DNA of 64,000 bases, from NCBI GenBank assembly GCA_905221605.1, contig CAJNDS010002301.1:905692-969691 (forward strand), written 5' to 3'. Below, piece by piece: positions 49,130 to 61,033 of the stretch (positions within the stretch are counted from its first letter, which is position 1; each line of letters starts with the position of its first letter). A program made the position numbers and the translations under genes. The notes under the pieces were generated by a model that made no database searches, was not told the DNA's origin, and was given only the letters and a program-made list of their open reading frames with translations. Source of the DNA: Symbiodinium natans. Taxonomy: Eukaryota > Sar > Dinophyceae > Suessiales > Symbiodiniaceae.

Positions 49130-50380
49130 GTGCAACTGCCCGCATTTGCCACACGCCATGGCTACAGGAACAACATCGCTGCCGGCCACCGGAGGTCAGG
49201 GGGTCCGAGGCTCACGGCGCCACACAAGTCGGCGTTCTGGATCCTGGGCGGCCCCCCCAATCCCATCAACAGGAGGCTCGATTCGGGGATCGTTTTCAGT
49301 AAACCGGCCGTTCGCAACGCGCACTGATCCCAAAGGAGGGCTGCCAAAGGCAGCTTTCGCAGAGGAGGCGAGGCCACAAAGCGGCGCACGTCGGCATACT
49401 CCTCCGAAGCATAAACCCACACTTCCTGCATGACAAGCAGGCCGTGGAGTCTCACTCCGAGTACATCAGCCGAAGGGCTTGAGGTGGCCGTCTGCACCAT
49501 CTAGAGGCTCACATAACTCACATAACACAGCTTGCAGCATGGGTTAGGGGCAGTTTTGCTTTGTTTTTGGGGCGAGGGAGGGGCTTTGGGTAGGCTGGGT
49601 TGCGATCTGAGCCTTGCAAGGGGGTCTCCGGCTCTTGCCTTTTTCTGGGCATGTTAGTGGGTTCAGGGAGCGTACTGGTAGGGGTCGGCGGAAGCCACTT
49701 AGAAGAAGACTAGAAGGGGCTCAGCTGCTGTAAAACAACGCTACACAGGCAATCTTGATCTCAGAGGCGGTTCAGGGCTTAGGGGTTTAGGGGGTGTTTT
49801 GGGGCTTCCGGGTTAGCTCAAGAGAGCTGCTGCTACTTCTCGCCGTGGGCCTTGCTCCTTCTCCCTGGCCGGCTTTTGCCCAGGGCTCGGTGTGCCAGGA
49901 ACCTGATCCTGAAGAACTGGGACTCAATGTCTGGGCCTTCTAAGCTGCACAATCTGCTTTCCCTAAACCCTAATCCCTAACCCCTAAACCCCTAAACCCC
50001 TAAGCCCTAAAGCCTGAACCCTAAACCCTAGCCGATTGGCTGCCGCAACTCCTCTGGGAGGTGATCACTTCACCCGAGGGCGGCTGAAGGCAGCCTCCGG
50101 CGAGGACCGTGCGCGCTTGAGGCAAAGGAGGCTGTAAGCTGCAAACCGTGGAACAACCAAAAACCCTGCAACTTCCCCAAGCTCGCCCTAGGCCCTAAGG
50201 CCCTATGCACTTCCGAGTGGAACATGGCGCCCGATTTCTGAGAAGGGCCAACTTGCCACGAAGCGCGCGCCTGACACCTAGAATTTGAGGCCCAAGGCGT
50301 TGCGGTGGAGAAGCTTACATGGTTGTACCTCAGCCTGGGTGTCACGGCACGCCAAGGTCCTCATCCCATTCGCATGCTGC
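49130..50380. other. No supported gene; short arrays at both ends
   Basis: TTTAGGG copies at 49087-49125 and CCCTAAA-like copies at 49963-50030 bound GC-rich sequence. A minus frame at 49500-49162 is open for 112 codons but not recognised. The plus strand is open over much of the same bases. Confidence 0.3.
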
Positions 50381-52870
50381 ACTGACCGGGCGAGCGACAG
50401 ACCAGAGGTCGGGGCTTGTGGTCCTCTCCTGCCAACCCTCAATGTTTGCCAGCAGCCCCAAACATAAGTGGATTGCTCAAGATTCCGGATGGCTGTAGGG
50501 CTCAGAGCCTGCTGGCACAGGCCGGTACAAAAGGAAGCGACGCTGAGCTGCCAGGCAGGCATCGGTTACGACCCCTGAGCCGTCACTCTGCATTGACCTG
50601 CGTGACCAGCTCGGCAGTGGCATTTGGGTGCATCTTCCTCGGCCCAGCGACGTCCCGAAAACTAGACGGTGCTGGGCGACTCGTGTGCGTGTGAACTGTG
50701 AAAGCTTGGCTTCCTGCATACAGCTGCGGACAGAGTGTTTTGGCTCATGCGCCCGCAAAAATGTGGCGGCAGAGTTGGGGGAACCTTGCATGTCGGCGTC
50801 CGCTTCAGGGTATAGCTACCGTCCCTCTTCTTGCAAGGTCAAGAGAGCAAAGGGCACTCTACGCGTCTCCCACGACAAGCGGCAGCAGTCTGGAGGCATG
50901 CGTCACGGGATCAATGCCGCCCGCGCACTAAACACCTGACTTGGACAAGCTCTTGCTTCTACAGGTTTGGACAAGTTGTGCAGCCCATCTAACAGACCAT
51001 GGTGTTGCCAGCGTCCGGCTTAGCTCAGGCTTGTGTGCTGCAGTTCCTAACTTCTCGCAGAGTCCAAGAACCACCAGTGCCGCCAAACAGCATTTGCGAA
51101 GCTCAAAGGCAGGCTCATCGAAAGATCTGGACGCAGGCTGCAAGCAGGGGAATCTCTTGCTGCTAGGACCCGCTCGTCTTCTCTCTTCTATCACTGCACT
51201 CGTTTCGTAGTCTGTGGCCGCACACTTATTGCCGCCTGTCACGCTGTGTAGCTGGGGTTCTTGGGTTAACAGGGCTTAGTGAGGGCACGTGAAGCCTTCA
51301 GAGAAAAGCACACAGGCTTGTCTCGAAGGTTCGTGAATTCGAGGACTTTCGGCACAACTTCTTCCCAGCTTTCTCAAAGCTGACAATCCTCCGCCGATGC
51401 CTCGACACAATCCGGCCTTCGCCCCTTAGTGCCCGACTCAGGTCGAACGATGCACATCATCCTCGAAAGCTGTCCTCCTGGAAACACTGGTAGCAAACAA
51501 CCCTTGAAGATCTGGTCCTTAGATTGCCCAGCTCTGCCGAACCTATCTGGGCACAGGCGCGATAAGCGCTTGAGAATGTGATGTTTGCAGTCTGTCGGAT
51601 GCATCGTTCGCTCCCCACGGCAGCGTGCGAAAAGCTGGCCCAAGAAGGATGCCAGCAGCAAAGGCAAGAGTGAGTTTCTGTGAACCCCAAGGGCAGACTG
51701 GCTCATTTCCCATGGGCGCTAGCGTGGCTATACTTACAGAAACGGCACGATAGGGCCCTCATCCCACGCGGTTGCCTGCAGGAGTCCTTTGCCGACGGGG
51801 CGAGCGACAGGCCAGAGGCCGGGGCTTGTGGTCCTCTCCTGCCAACCCTCAATGTTTCCAAACAATTAGTGGATTGCTCAAGATTCCGGATGGCTGTAGG
51901 GCTCAGAGCCTGCTGGCAAAGGCCGGTACAAAAGCAAGTGACGCTGAGCTGCCAGGCAGGCAACATCAGTTACAACTCCTGGGCCATCACTCTGGATTGC
52001 GGGCATCCGGGTGCATCCCCGGCGGCGAATTTGCAGTCTTGTGTTTCAAGCCACTAGACGGTGCTGGGCGACTCGTGTGCGTGTGAACTGTGAAAGCTTG
52101 GCTTCCTGCATACAGCTGCGCACAGAGCGTTTTGGCTCATGCGCCCGCAAAAATGTGGCGGCAGAGTTGGGGGAACCTTGCATGTCGGCGTCCGCTTCAG
52201 GGTATAGCTACCGTCCCTCTTCTTGCAAGGTCAAGAGAGCAAAGGGCACTCTACGCGTCTCCCACGACAAGCGGCAGCAGTCTGGAGGCATGCGTCACGG
52301 GATCAATGCCGCCTGCGCACTAAACACCTGACTTGGACAAGCTCTTGCTTCTACAGGTTTGGACAAGTTGTGCAGCCCATCTAACAGACCATGGTGTTGC
52401 CAGCGTCCGGCTTAGCTCAGGCTTGTGTGCTGCAGTTCCTAACTTCTCGCAGAGTCCAAGAACCACCAGTGCCGCCAAACAGCATTTGCGAAGCTCAAAG
52501 GCAGGCTCATCGAAAGATCTGGACGCAGGCTGCAAGCAGGGGAATCTCTTGCTGCTAGGACCCGCTCGTCTTCTCTCTTCTATCACTGCACTCGTTTCGT
52601 AGTCTGTGGCCGCACACTTATTGCCGCCTGTCACACTGTGTAGCTGGGGTTCTTGGGTTAACAGGGCTTAGTGAGGGCACGTGAAGCCTTCAGAGAAAAG
52701 CACACAGGCTTGTCTCGAAGGTTCGTGAATTCGAGGACTTTCGGCACAACTTCTTCCCAGCTTTCTCAAAGCTGACAATCCTCCGCCGATGCCTCGACAC
52801 AATCCGGCCGTCGCCCCCCAGTGCCCGACTCAGGTCGAACGATGCACATCATCCTCGAAATCTGTCCTCC
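50381..52870. repeat. Segmental duplication of about 1.1 kb (two copies 1392 bp apart)
   Basis: Copy 1 runs from about 50381 to 51478 and copy 2 from about 51788 to 52870. From about 50667/52059 onward they are almost identical; before that they differ by small indels. A third, partial and more diverged copy of the first part lies at 53779-53935. No gene is recognised inside; the identical minus frames at 51242-50928 and 52634-52320 are conserved simply because the DNA is duplicated. Confidence 0.85.
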
Positions 52871-53109
52871 CGAGAGTTCGGGCAGCACCAGCACGTCTGG
52901 TTTGTGGCCGTCATTCGCTCCCCCAGATCGCGTGTGAAAAGCTGGTCCAAGAAGGAAGCAAGTGTTGCCAAGGCCACTCCGGCATTGCAAGCCAGCGCCC
53001 GCTTTCATGAGAGCGAGTTGCGCAGCCACTGCGCTCATCTTAAGGGTGTGCACAGCGGGGAGGGCTTGCTTGTTAGACCCTTCCGCATCCCCCATGCACA
53101 AAAGCAGGG

Positions 53110-53470
53110 GGACGATGGAAACTGAAATCTTCAATTCGGAGCGCAACATCCGGCACGGATTCAAAGTTGAAGGACGTGTGCAGCAGGGTACGTTTCTTGC
53201 ATCTCTCTGCTGCTAAATAGCATTGCTTTGCATACAGCTCGGAAGCTGAAGGAGATGTGGAATATGTGGAATGGGCCCCAGTCGTGCAAAGGTCCCACCA
53301 CTTTCAACAAACAATGATGGGGGGGAATTCCGGGACTCTCCTTTGCCGACCAGACACGCGATGTGATGGAGGCCCATCTGGAACCCCTGGAATTACAAGC
53401 AACGATGAGGGGATCCAAGGTTGGGCTTGGTAAAACCCTAAGGGGCATGTTGCTTGTCTGGGCACTCCTG
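53110..53470 (+). pseudogene. Decayed LINE-type reverse transcriptase fragment
   Basis: The plus strand shows RT landmarks in order and at the right distance but in shifting frames: RVQQGTFLASL at about 53174-53207 (family G-[VI]-R-Q-G-x-x-L-S-P), an ALHTARKLKEMW helix at about 53223-53260, LSFADQTRDVMEAHLEPLEL at about 53333-53393 (family FADD box with D changed to Q), and KVGLGKT at 53417-53437. Stops and frameshifts lie between them. The element is non-autonomous and dead. No target-site duplication or poly(A) was found. Confidence 0.5.
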
Positions 53471-53778
53471 CAAGACGAAGAAGATCGTGACACAGCTACG
53501 CCGGGTATGCTTTCTCGAACCTTAAGCACTGAGGCCAATGTCATACACCCGGCGATGAAGGGAGCGTCCGCCCTTTTCACTCAGGGCACCGAGCCGGGAG
53601 TTTCCGGCGCTTCGCGAGAACTCCAGCATGCTGGCCGATGGGCCCAGTCACCTTAAGGGGAGCTGAAAAAAAATGGCAAGAAGAAGGGGTAGCTGGGCAT
53701 GGAGTCTTTAGGTCACCTGGATTTTCTGGGCATGGGAAAGGCGGGGTGCCCCACGCAGAGGGAGCTGAAGGCTCAAGA

Positions 53779-53935
53779 GTCCGGATCGGCTGTAGGGCTC
53801 AGAGCCTGCCGGCAAAGGCCGGTACAAGAAAAAGTGCTGCTGAGCTGCCAGGCAGGCAACATCGGTTACAAGCCCTCGGCCATCACTCTGCATTGCCCTG
53901 CATGAACAGCGGTGGCATCTGGGTGCATCGTGTTC
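53779..53935. repeat. Third, diverged copy of the 50.4/51.8 kb repeat
   Basis: It shares GGCTGTAGGGCTCAGAGCCT, then GGCCGGTACAA, and GAGCTGCCAGGCAGGCA with the other two copies. It directly follows the RT remnant. Confidence 0.75.
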
Positions 53936-54780
53936 GGCCTGGTGAGCTCTACTTTGCATCCTGAGCCTATCATCCAGTGTGGGCTTCGAGATCAAGGGCC
54001 ACAAAACACCTCTCCTTAAGGCCATGCCGCTGCGAGCAAAGGGCGCTCGACGAGTTTGTTGCAAGTCTGCAGACTCCCCCTGGTGGCACACGACCTACAA
54101 TGCAAGGTCTTACGGAATCCAAGAGCTATGCTTTAGGCCTTGTGGGCACCTAGATATCATGGGAAGTGCGAACTTGGAACTAGCTTCTACTTCAACTGAG
54201 GGATTTCTTCACGCCCTGCGCTCGCAACACCATCCAAACGCCCTTGGCACGTCGCACCATCGCAACAGGAGTTCAGAACATGCGTGCTGTCACGCCTTTT
54301 GAATGACGACCGAGCACAAGCATGCGGACAGAACTTTGCGACGTGAGGCAACAGCTTGTTGGTGCCTGCTGCAACAACGTCCCGAGAGCGTCTGTACGAT
54401 GCCGCTTCTGAACGCGTCCAAACCACAAAACAACAGAACTGCAGCACGGCCATGCCCCCTGATCTGAGACACCTACGCCACTCGATGCATGCGCCCCGAC
54501 ATCAAGGCAGGAAGCAGGGCCGTAGGGCGAAGCCCCGACAGGAGTCTCCAGCGTGCTGCGAGATTTCCTCCATGCGTGCCTTGCGTGCCTGTGGGCAAGT
54601 CAGTCTTGAAACCTTTGCTTGTCGGAAGAGAGAAGTAGCAAGCTCCATTCGCGGGAAGATTGACAGCTTTGGTTCAAAAGACACACCAACAAAAGGAGGG
54701 CGACCGAAACTTATCCCACGTGACGCGGCTGCAACATGATTGTCACAGCCTACAAAGTATTCTAAATCCCATGCGTGCTG

Positions 54781-55276
54781 CATGCTGGGCACACGTGTGC
54801 GGAGACAGACACAGCATAACTTTGCGATGTTCTGGAAGGGCCCTACCCAGCCTCAGAACCGAATCGCAGGCAAAAGTGTGGGCATGCCTTTGCCGTGTCT
54901 GTTCTGGAATGTCCCTCGGCCCAGCGCAGGAATAGTCACCCTGCACATCGGCAGAGTGACTTCTTCGGCGCCAAAGACAACTCACCCGAACTCAAACTCG
55001 CGCCGTCGCAAGAAGAGTTCTGAATCTGCATGCTGGGCACACGTGTGCGCAGACAGACACAGCATAACTTTGCGATGTTCTGGAAGGGCCCTACCCAGCC
55101 TCAGAACCGAATCGCAGGCAAAAGTGTGGGCATGCCTTTGCCATGTCTGTTCTGGAATGTCCCTCGGCCCAGCGCAGGAATAGTCACCCTGCACATCGGC
55201 AGAGTGACTTCTTCGGCGCCAAAGACAACTCACCCGAACTCAAACTCGCGCCGTCGCAAGAAGAGTTCTGAATCTG
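54781..55276. repeat. 248-bp tandem duplication
   Basis: Copies at 54781-55028 and 55029-55276 are nearly identical. A shorter, diverged third copy seems to follow (CATGCTTT at 55277, then TTTGCGATG and GGAATGTCCCTC about 100 bp on). Each unit contains TTTGCGATGTTCTGGAAGGG. No protein family recognised. Confidence 0.85.
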
Positions 55277-55279
55277 CAT

Positions 55280-56880
55280 GCTTTCTTTGCACGCTTTCAG
55301 GCCGCATGGGTGAGAATCGCGCGAGTGCATTGCAAGGGGCATCCTTACGCGAGATGACGGAGCCAAGTAAATTTGCGATGCCAATTCGGGAATGTCCCTC
55401 TCCCCGGCATCAGAACAGATCTCCAAAATATCCATCTGCAGTGCAAGCGAAACTGACTGCTTGGGCTGCTCGGGTGCACAAGGCAACCCACCGCTACCGA
55501 AAAAGGAGGCCCACCGGAACTTGAATCACTTGCGGTGTGCTTGTGAGATGCTTGTCGCAGCTTACAAAGTATCATGTTCGATGTGTGTTGCGTGCATGCA
55601 GGCACGAGCATGACTGCGCAATGTCAGTCCTGGAACGTGCCAATCGTCGATTTGCAGAAACCCTGGCAAATCCATCCACGGGCAGACTGGATGCTTGGCT
55701 CATCTCGCAGAGAGGCAACCCTGTCGAAGTGACCCGCATGTCGAACGGCCGTCTGGAAGTACGCAAGTGCGACGATCGAGCGCAAGCCGCTGGATGAGGA
55801 TTGGCAGAATGGGGTGAACATGGCCAGGCTCAGAATCTTGCTGAACCTCTGAAGAATCACTGAAAGCGCGAGTCTACGTCGAATCCCTTCTTGCCTGGCG
55901 CTCCCATGCACTAAGAGTGCCCCGTGACTTGTGACGTTGCACCTGTCGTCACGCCTTCGCAATAAGAGTCGGGTCTCACGCACGGCATCTAGACCTTCAA
56001 AGGAGACTACATTGGAAACCACAGGTCCAGCTTAGCAGGGAAATACGAAGTGGGGATGGTCAGGTACAAGTCGGTAGAGTCACAGGCTGCATGATGGCTT
56101 CCCAATGAGTCATAGGGGCAAAACAGAAGGGACCCCCTGAAAGGCGTCACCTCAGCCGACCTTGGACGAACCTTGTAAGCCCAAAACCTCCAAAAGGAAC
56201 CTCGGCGAAGGGATGCGACTTCGACGAAGGACAAAAAGAGGGTTTGACAAGCGGCGCTTGCCGAGCCTGATCTTCTTCACTCCCTCGACGAACGGGGCTT
56301 CGACGAAGGGGCGAAGAGACGACGGCCCGGGCGCTCAAACGAACTTCGCCCAAGGTTCGCCTGGTGATCGCCCTGTCCTTTACCCCTGAAGCCATATGAG
56401 TCAATGAGGCATGCCTCGGCAAGGGAGCTCGCCTCAAGCGCATGAAGTGAGCCTTCCGCTTGGACGTCGCCCTGGAATCTCGCCCCCTTCACCCCGACAA
56501 TCGCTCTTGCTCCGGCCTGATTCTCATCAATTCCCTCTGTTGCGATTGCGAGTCAAGACAGGACCTCGCGCGCAGTGCATCATGCTGGGGTCAGGGCCAT
56601 GCGCTCTTGTGGCGTCTGCCATGTTACGGGGTCCCCTAATTCGAACCCCAAGATAAGGCTGCTGTCGCCCTCGGCTTGTCTCAACTCACGGGTCTCTTGA
56701 AGCTCTTGGTTGCAAACTCGGCCTCATGGCATAGGGCCCTTAAAGGCGGCACCTTTTGCACAGCAGTCGCAAGGTACCTCCTCTGCTCCTCGCCGAAGCA
56801 CAAGCAAGGCCAGGGAGCCTCTGGCCGAGCGCACGCCGACCTGGACAAGTATGCCCTGAAGGAAAAGGTGACGTAGACCA
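55280..56880. other. Array-free GC-rich stretch with unrecognised open frames
   Basis: It holds plus frames 55537-55797 (ERANRRFAETLANPSTGRLD; GNPVEVTRMSNGRLEVRKCD) and 56162-56389, and a minus frame 56022-55624. The first is ATG-started and protein-like. No family or splice pattern is settled. It ends at the CCCTAAA array at 56883. Confidence 0.25.
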
Positions 56881-56882
56881 AC

Positions 56883-56976
56883 CTAAACCCTAAACCCTAA
56901 ACCCTAAACCCTAAACCCTAAACCCTAAACCCTAAACCCTAAACCCTAAACCCTAAACCCTAAACCCTAAACCCTC
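56883..56976. repeat. CCCTAAA array
   Basis: About 13 perfect heptamers. It marks the right end of the array-poor block. Confidence 0.95.
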
Positions 56977-57925
56977 AGACAGGGCTCATACTCTCTCGGG
57001 TTTCCGGTGGATCGAGTTGTGGGTGTTTGCTTGGCTTTGGGTTTGTAGGGTCGAGGGCTTCATTGGGTTGGGGAACTTTGCCCGCGCAAAGGGCTTAGGG
57101 TAAAGAGGTAAAGAAGTGCCACTGGGGGGGGGGTCATAGAAGCAATCATAGGGTTTAGGGTTGAGGGTTTAGGGGTTCAGGTCATAGGGTTTGGAGTTTA
57201 GGGTCCCAGAACCCAACATCAACTTGGAACACCCTGGCAACCTTCAACCCGAGGCCCCCCCACCCTAAACCTGAAGCTATGAATCCCACCCAGCCCCCCA
57301 AACCCGCAACCTTAAGTCCTACCTAACACCGCAGCCCCCTATAAGTCGATTGGAGGTGGGTTTGGGGACCCCGTAAACATCTACACTTCTATGGGCCAAC
57401 GCCAGGATGTTCAGGATTTTAGGGTATATAGGGGTTTAGGGGTTTAGGGTTTAGGGATCAGGGTGGTTGTACAGAGACAAGGGCCACTTGTGAAACAAAT
57501 GGTTCCGAACAAATGGTTCCAAAGTAGCCCCAGCTTGCTTCGAACCCCGGGCAACCGACCGACGAAGCTCTCCAGCGTCATCCGAAGTTGCCCAAGTCAA
57601 TGCCGGCCTGGGTTCTGTTGCAGGGTTGAGGGCTTAGGGCTTCGGGTGTGCAGGGTCGAACGCTTTAGCGTGCGTGGGCTTTAGGCTTTCGGGGTTGAAG
57701 TTTCGCGGTTGAGGCTAGAGGGCTCAGGGCTTCCGGCCAATCCTCCCCAGCCTTTATAAACCCTGGAACCTGAACACTGAACCCTCTTCTTGAGCTTAAG
57801 CTAAGGACATTGGAGGGGGGCGGGGAGGGGCATGGGATTTCTGGTTCAGAGTTCAGTTTGCCTTTGCAGGGAGCCAAGGGTGTTGAAAAGCCATGGGCTA
57901 CAATCATTTTGTATTGTATCTGGGT

Positions 57926-58020
57926 TAGGGTTTAGTTGGGGTTTGGGGTTTGGGGTTTGGGGGTTTGGGGGTTTGGGGGTTTGGGGTTTGGGGTTTGGGG
58001 TTTGGGGTTTGAGAGGGTTT
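57926..58020. repeat. TTTGGGG(G) variant array
   Basis: Locally uniform units GTTTGGG, GGTTTGGGG and GGGTTTGGGG. No TTTAGGG inside. Confidence 0.85.
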
Positions 58021-58090
58021 AGGGCTGAAACAATGTTCAGCCCCTAAACCCCTAAGCCCCCCCAAAACCTTTGCCAAGGCGCGTTTACCC

Positions 58091-58120
58091 TGCCCAGATG
58101 TTGCTCCACGAGCTGGGCCT
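58091..58120 (-). CDS. Candidate 10-codon exon
   Basis: The acceptor is CTGTGGTTCAACAG and the donor is AGG|GTAAAC. Reads AQLVEQHLGR. The borders are good but nothing is known on either side. Confidence 0.3.
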
Positions 58121-58185
58121 GTTGAACCACAGAAAGGGTTGGGGAGAGAAAAACATCCGAACTCCCAACCACGAAGGGCAGCCAC

Positions 58186-58443
58186 ATGTGCGTAGCTCCT
58201 GTTTACCAACGCCCCTCAATACAGCAGTCCGGGGTGGATCGAAGCCTCTTGCAAGACTCTTACAATGGAAGCTACACACCTGAAACAGTCCCAGAAGTTT
58301 TGGGGGTACAGGGGCTTTTTCAGCTTGAGATTCGTAGGGGCTTGAGGGGGGTGAAGGCACGAGTGCTTCAGGGATTGGGGATGACGGACGGACTCGAGGG
58401 GTTCTTTGGCGTTCTCCTCTGGGGCTTATCGGGATTTCTCTAA
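58186..58443 (+). CDS. Plus-strand open frame, unrecognised
   Basis: Protein-like at its start (VAPVYQRPSIQQSGVDRSLL; QDSYNGSYTPETVPEV), then G/L-rich sequence that may be degenerate repeat. Open to TAA at 58443. No family recognised. Confidence 0.25.
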   Translation: MCVAPVYQRPSIQQSGVDRSLLQDSYNGSYTPETVPEVLGVQGLFQLEIRRGLRGVKARVLQGLGMTDGLEGFFGVLLWGLSGFL

Positions 58444-58841
58444 GGTTTCGCTAAAAGCTAGGGTTCGCTTGTTTTAGGTCTTAGGGCTTCTAACTTCTGG
58501 AGGGCCTTTCCGGGATGAGTGCCCCAGTTTTGCATGGCTTGTCCGCGACTGGCGGATTAGGTCTTTGGATCACGAGCCTGGGGTTTGTAACTTGGCTTCT
58601 GGGGTTTACGCGAGGCTTGTTGGCTTGTGCTCTCACTCTCGCTTCCGTGCCGGACAACTATCCCGGCAGCAGAGTCCGCCGCGGAGAGTTTGGCATTGAA
58701 ACTCGTTGAAAGCTCAGACTCTGGAAGTTCCCTAGACCCCAAGAAAACTTTACAAGTGGCTGCACGTTCCCCCACAGCAGCCTGGGTGGCATGTAGCATC
58801 GCCGAGGGTGTCTGTGCTGAGCGCCGGGCTGTTCGCTGGGT

Positions 58842-59510
58842 TTACAGCAACTCTTGAGCAAATTTAGTCTTTTTAGGCACGGTCTCAGCAGCATCAGGCC
58901 TTGCAATCATGGAGTGCAACCTGCACCTCGAGGAAGCCCTGGACTCCCTGGACTGGCCCAAAAGGAAAAGTCGGGGGAACGCCCGAGGCCGGTCCTGGGT
59001 TTTTGTACACCCGGAGCTCGTCAGGTTCAAGCAAGGCGCAGAGGCGCGACACGCCGCGGGTTTTTGTTGCCCGTCTTCTTCTTCTTCTTCTTCTTCTTCT
59101 TCTTCTTCTTCTTCTTCTTCTTCTTCTTCTTCTTCTTCTTCTTCTTCTTTTGGGCTCGTCCTGCGTCTGGTAGGAGACGGGGCCCTTGCCTTTCGGAACT
59201 TGTCGGTCTTCGCTGGCACCGAAGGCGCAGTAGACCCGTCCCTACGCAGGAACCAGCGGCAGTTCCTACCATTTTTGCACCCCTTGGGGTAAAACACGCA
59301 TCGGAGGTATCCTTTCCGGCGCTGCGAGTCCCGACTTTGACCTCCATGGCGAACGACTCTTTGAGGCAGCCTCAGAGTCTTTGACACGGCCTGCTTAATG
59401 CTTGCCCTTCTGGAACAAAACGGCAAGCGCTTTCTTGGAAAGGGGAACCCTATATAGCCCCTTAATAGAGTACTACAGGGGGACAAAGCCACTGTACCTA
59501 ACTCCCTCAC
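58842..59510 (-). CDS. Open frame with a Glu tract and a cysteine cluster, doubtful
   Basis: The 222-codon minus frame is held open partly by the (TTC/GAA)n microsatellite at 59076-59149, which gives about 24 glutamates. Upstream of it lies LRCVFYPKGCKNGRNC, which resembles the start of the dinoflagellate CCCH-type finger (C-x-F-x-x-K-G-C-x-N-G-x-x-C) but lacks the closing C and H. Either the finger is decayed or an intron begins just after the third Cys. Plus-strand frames over the same bases are also open. Confidence 0.35.
   Translation of the reverse strand: MRELGTVALSPCSTLLRGYIGFPFPRKRLPFCSRRASIKQAVSKTLRLPQRVVRHGGQSRDSQRRKGYLRCVFYPKGCKNGRNCRWFLRRDGSTAPSVPAKTDKFRKARAPSPTRRRTSPKEEEEEEEEEEEEEEEEEEEEEEEEDGQQKPAACRASAPCLNLTSSGCTKTQDRPRAFPRLFLLGQSRESRASSRCRLHSMIARPDAAETVPKKTKFAQELL
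59076..59149. repeat. (TTC)n microsatellite
   Basis: About 24 perfect trinucleotides. It keeps all six frames open and inflates every ORF crossing it. Confidence 0.95.
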
Positions 59511-59954
59511 TCCCTACAAAAAATGACGCTGGCACACCACCCCCCCCCCCCCCCGGCCTCTACAATGTCGGAAGAAGCATCTTCGACGACCCGCAGCAGA
59601 CAGCAAGAAAGCCTGCTCGTGTGGTTTCTTAACCCTGAAACCCAACCCTTGGGGGTCTCGGGGGCTTTCATCTGTACTGTACGCCTTACATGAACCCTAA
59701 ACGTGTGCATTCCAAAGACCTAGACTCCAACAATAACCCTTGAGAATAGATGATAAGCTCTATACCCCGAACTCTTGACCCCCCCCCCGGGTCCCGAGTC
59801 CCGAAGCCCTGATAAGCCCAAAATCCTACTAAGCCCTTATAAGCCTTTAACCCCAGAGGATCCAGGTACCTGCGTGGTATATTTTGCGGTTTCTTCGGGG
59901 GCAGCTAGAGCAGCTTCAGGGCACAAGTATCTGCCGTACGAGTACGTGGACCCC

Positions 59955-60105
59955 TGAACCCCTAAACCCCTAAACCCCTAAACCCCTAAACCCCTAAACC
60001 CCTAAACCCCTAAACCCTTAAACCCTTAAACCCTTAAACTCTTAAACCCTTAAACCCTTAAACCCTTAAACCCTCAAACCCTTAAACCCTGAACCCTAAA
60101 CCCTA
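59955..60105. repeat. Octamer arrays CCCCTAAA then CCCTTAAA
   Basis: About eight units of CCCCTAAA are followed by about nine of CCCTTAAA, a sharp switch between two homogenised variants. Confidence 0.9.
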
Positions 60106-60133
60106 CATGGACCCTTTGAGAACTCCGAACCGC

Positions 60134-60195
60134 CCGCAGCCTTGAGGCACAGATGTCAGCAGTGACTCGCGAGAGAAGGAACCGGCCTGGCTCTT
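60134..60195 (-). CDS. Candidate minus-strand exon
   Basis: The acceptor is GAAGAGCCAG and the donor is GC (CTCAAG|GCTGCG). Reads AGSFSRESLLTSVPQ. Unlinked. Confidence 0.25.
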
Positions 60196-61033
60196 CGGGT
60201 AGTTTCGTGGGTTTAGGGTTTAGGGTTTAGGGTTTAGGGGGTTTAGGGTTTAGGGCTGTAGAGTTAGGGTTTAGGGTTTAGGGTTTAGGGCTTAGGGTTT
60301 ATGCCCTTAAGTGGGGACCCCTTATATACCCCTGAACAAACCCTTTACCACCCAAGGGCCCATGCTTCAGAACCCTTTAAAGAAGGTCAGGGACCATATG
60401 AAGGGCCACATAACTACCCTTGGACTGGCAACATTCCAATGATTCCGAGGATTAGGGTCACGAGGGTTTGGTTTGGAAGGGTTCAGGGTTCAGGGTTTGG
60501 ATTCAGGGTTTAGGGCTTGGGGTTTCGGGCGGCAACTTGGTTCTCGTCTAGGGCGTCTCATGGGATCAAATCTTCTGGATTGGTGGGTTTACCTTCTAAA
60601 CCCCCAAACCCTTCGACTTACTGGCTCTTAGGTACCTGCCTTATAAGGAAGTCGATGAGGACACAAGGTACATAATTCCCTCATTTCCTACTAAGAACCA
60701 GGAAGTAGACAGCCCAAAAGCATCAATCCTGTAGTTTTGGGGTTGGCGGCCTCACGTCATGGAACCGTCATGGAACCCCAACCTGCAAAGCAGGTTACAC
60801 CCCTGAGCTGGCCACGGCTCAGCCGGATTCTAAGCCCTGTACTACATGAATTATATAAGGCCTATACCGGACCTAAGACCCTAAACCCTAAACCTGTAAG
60901 GCCCCCCTAAACCCTAAACCCTAAACCCCAAACCCCAAACCCCAAACCCTGCACCCTAAACCCTAAACCCTAACCCCCACCCCCCCCCCCCCCAACAAAA
61001 AAAAAAAAAGAAATACATCTGCGCGCGCATCAG

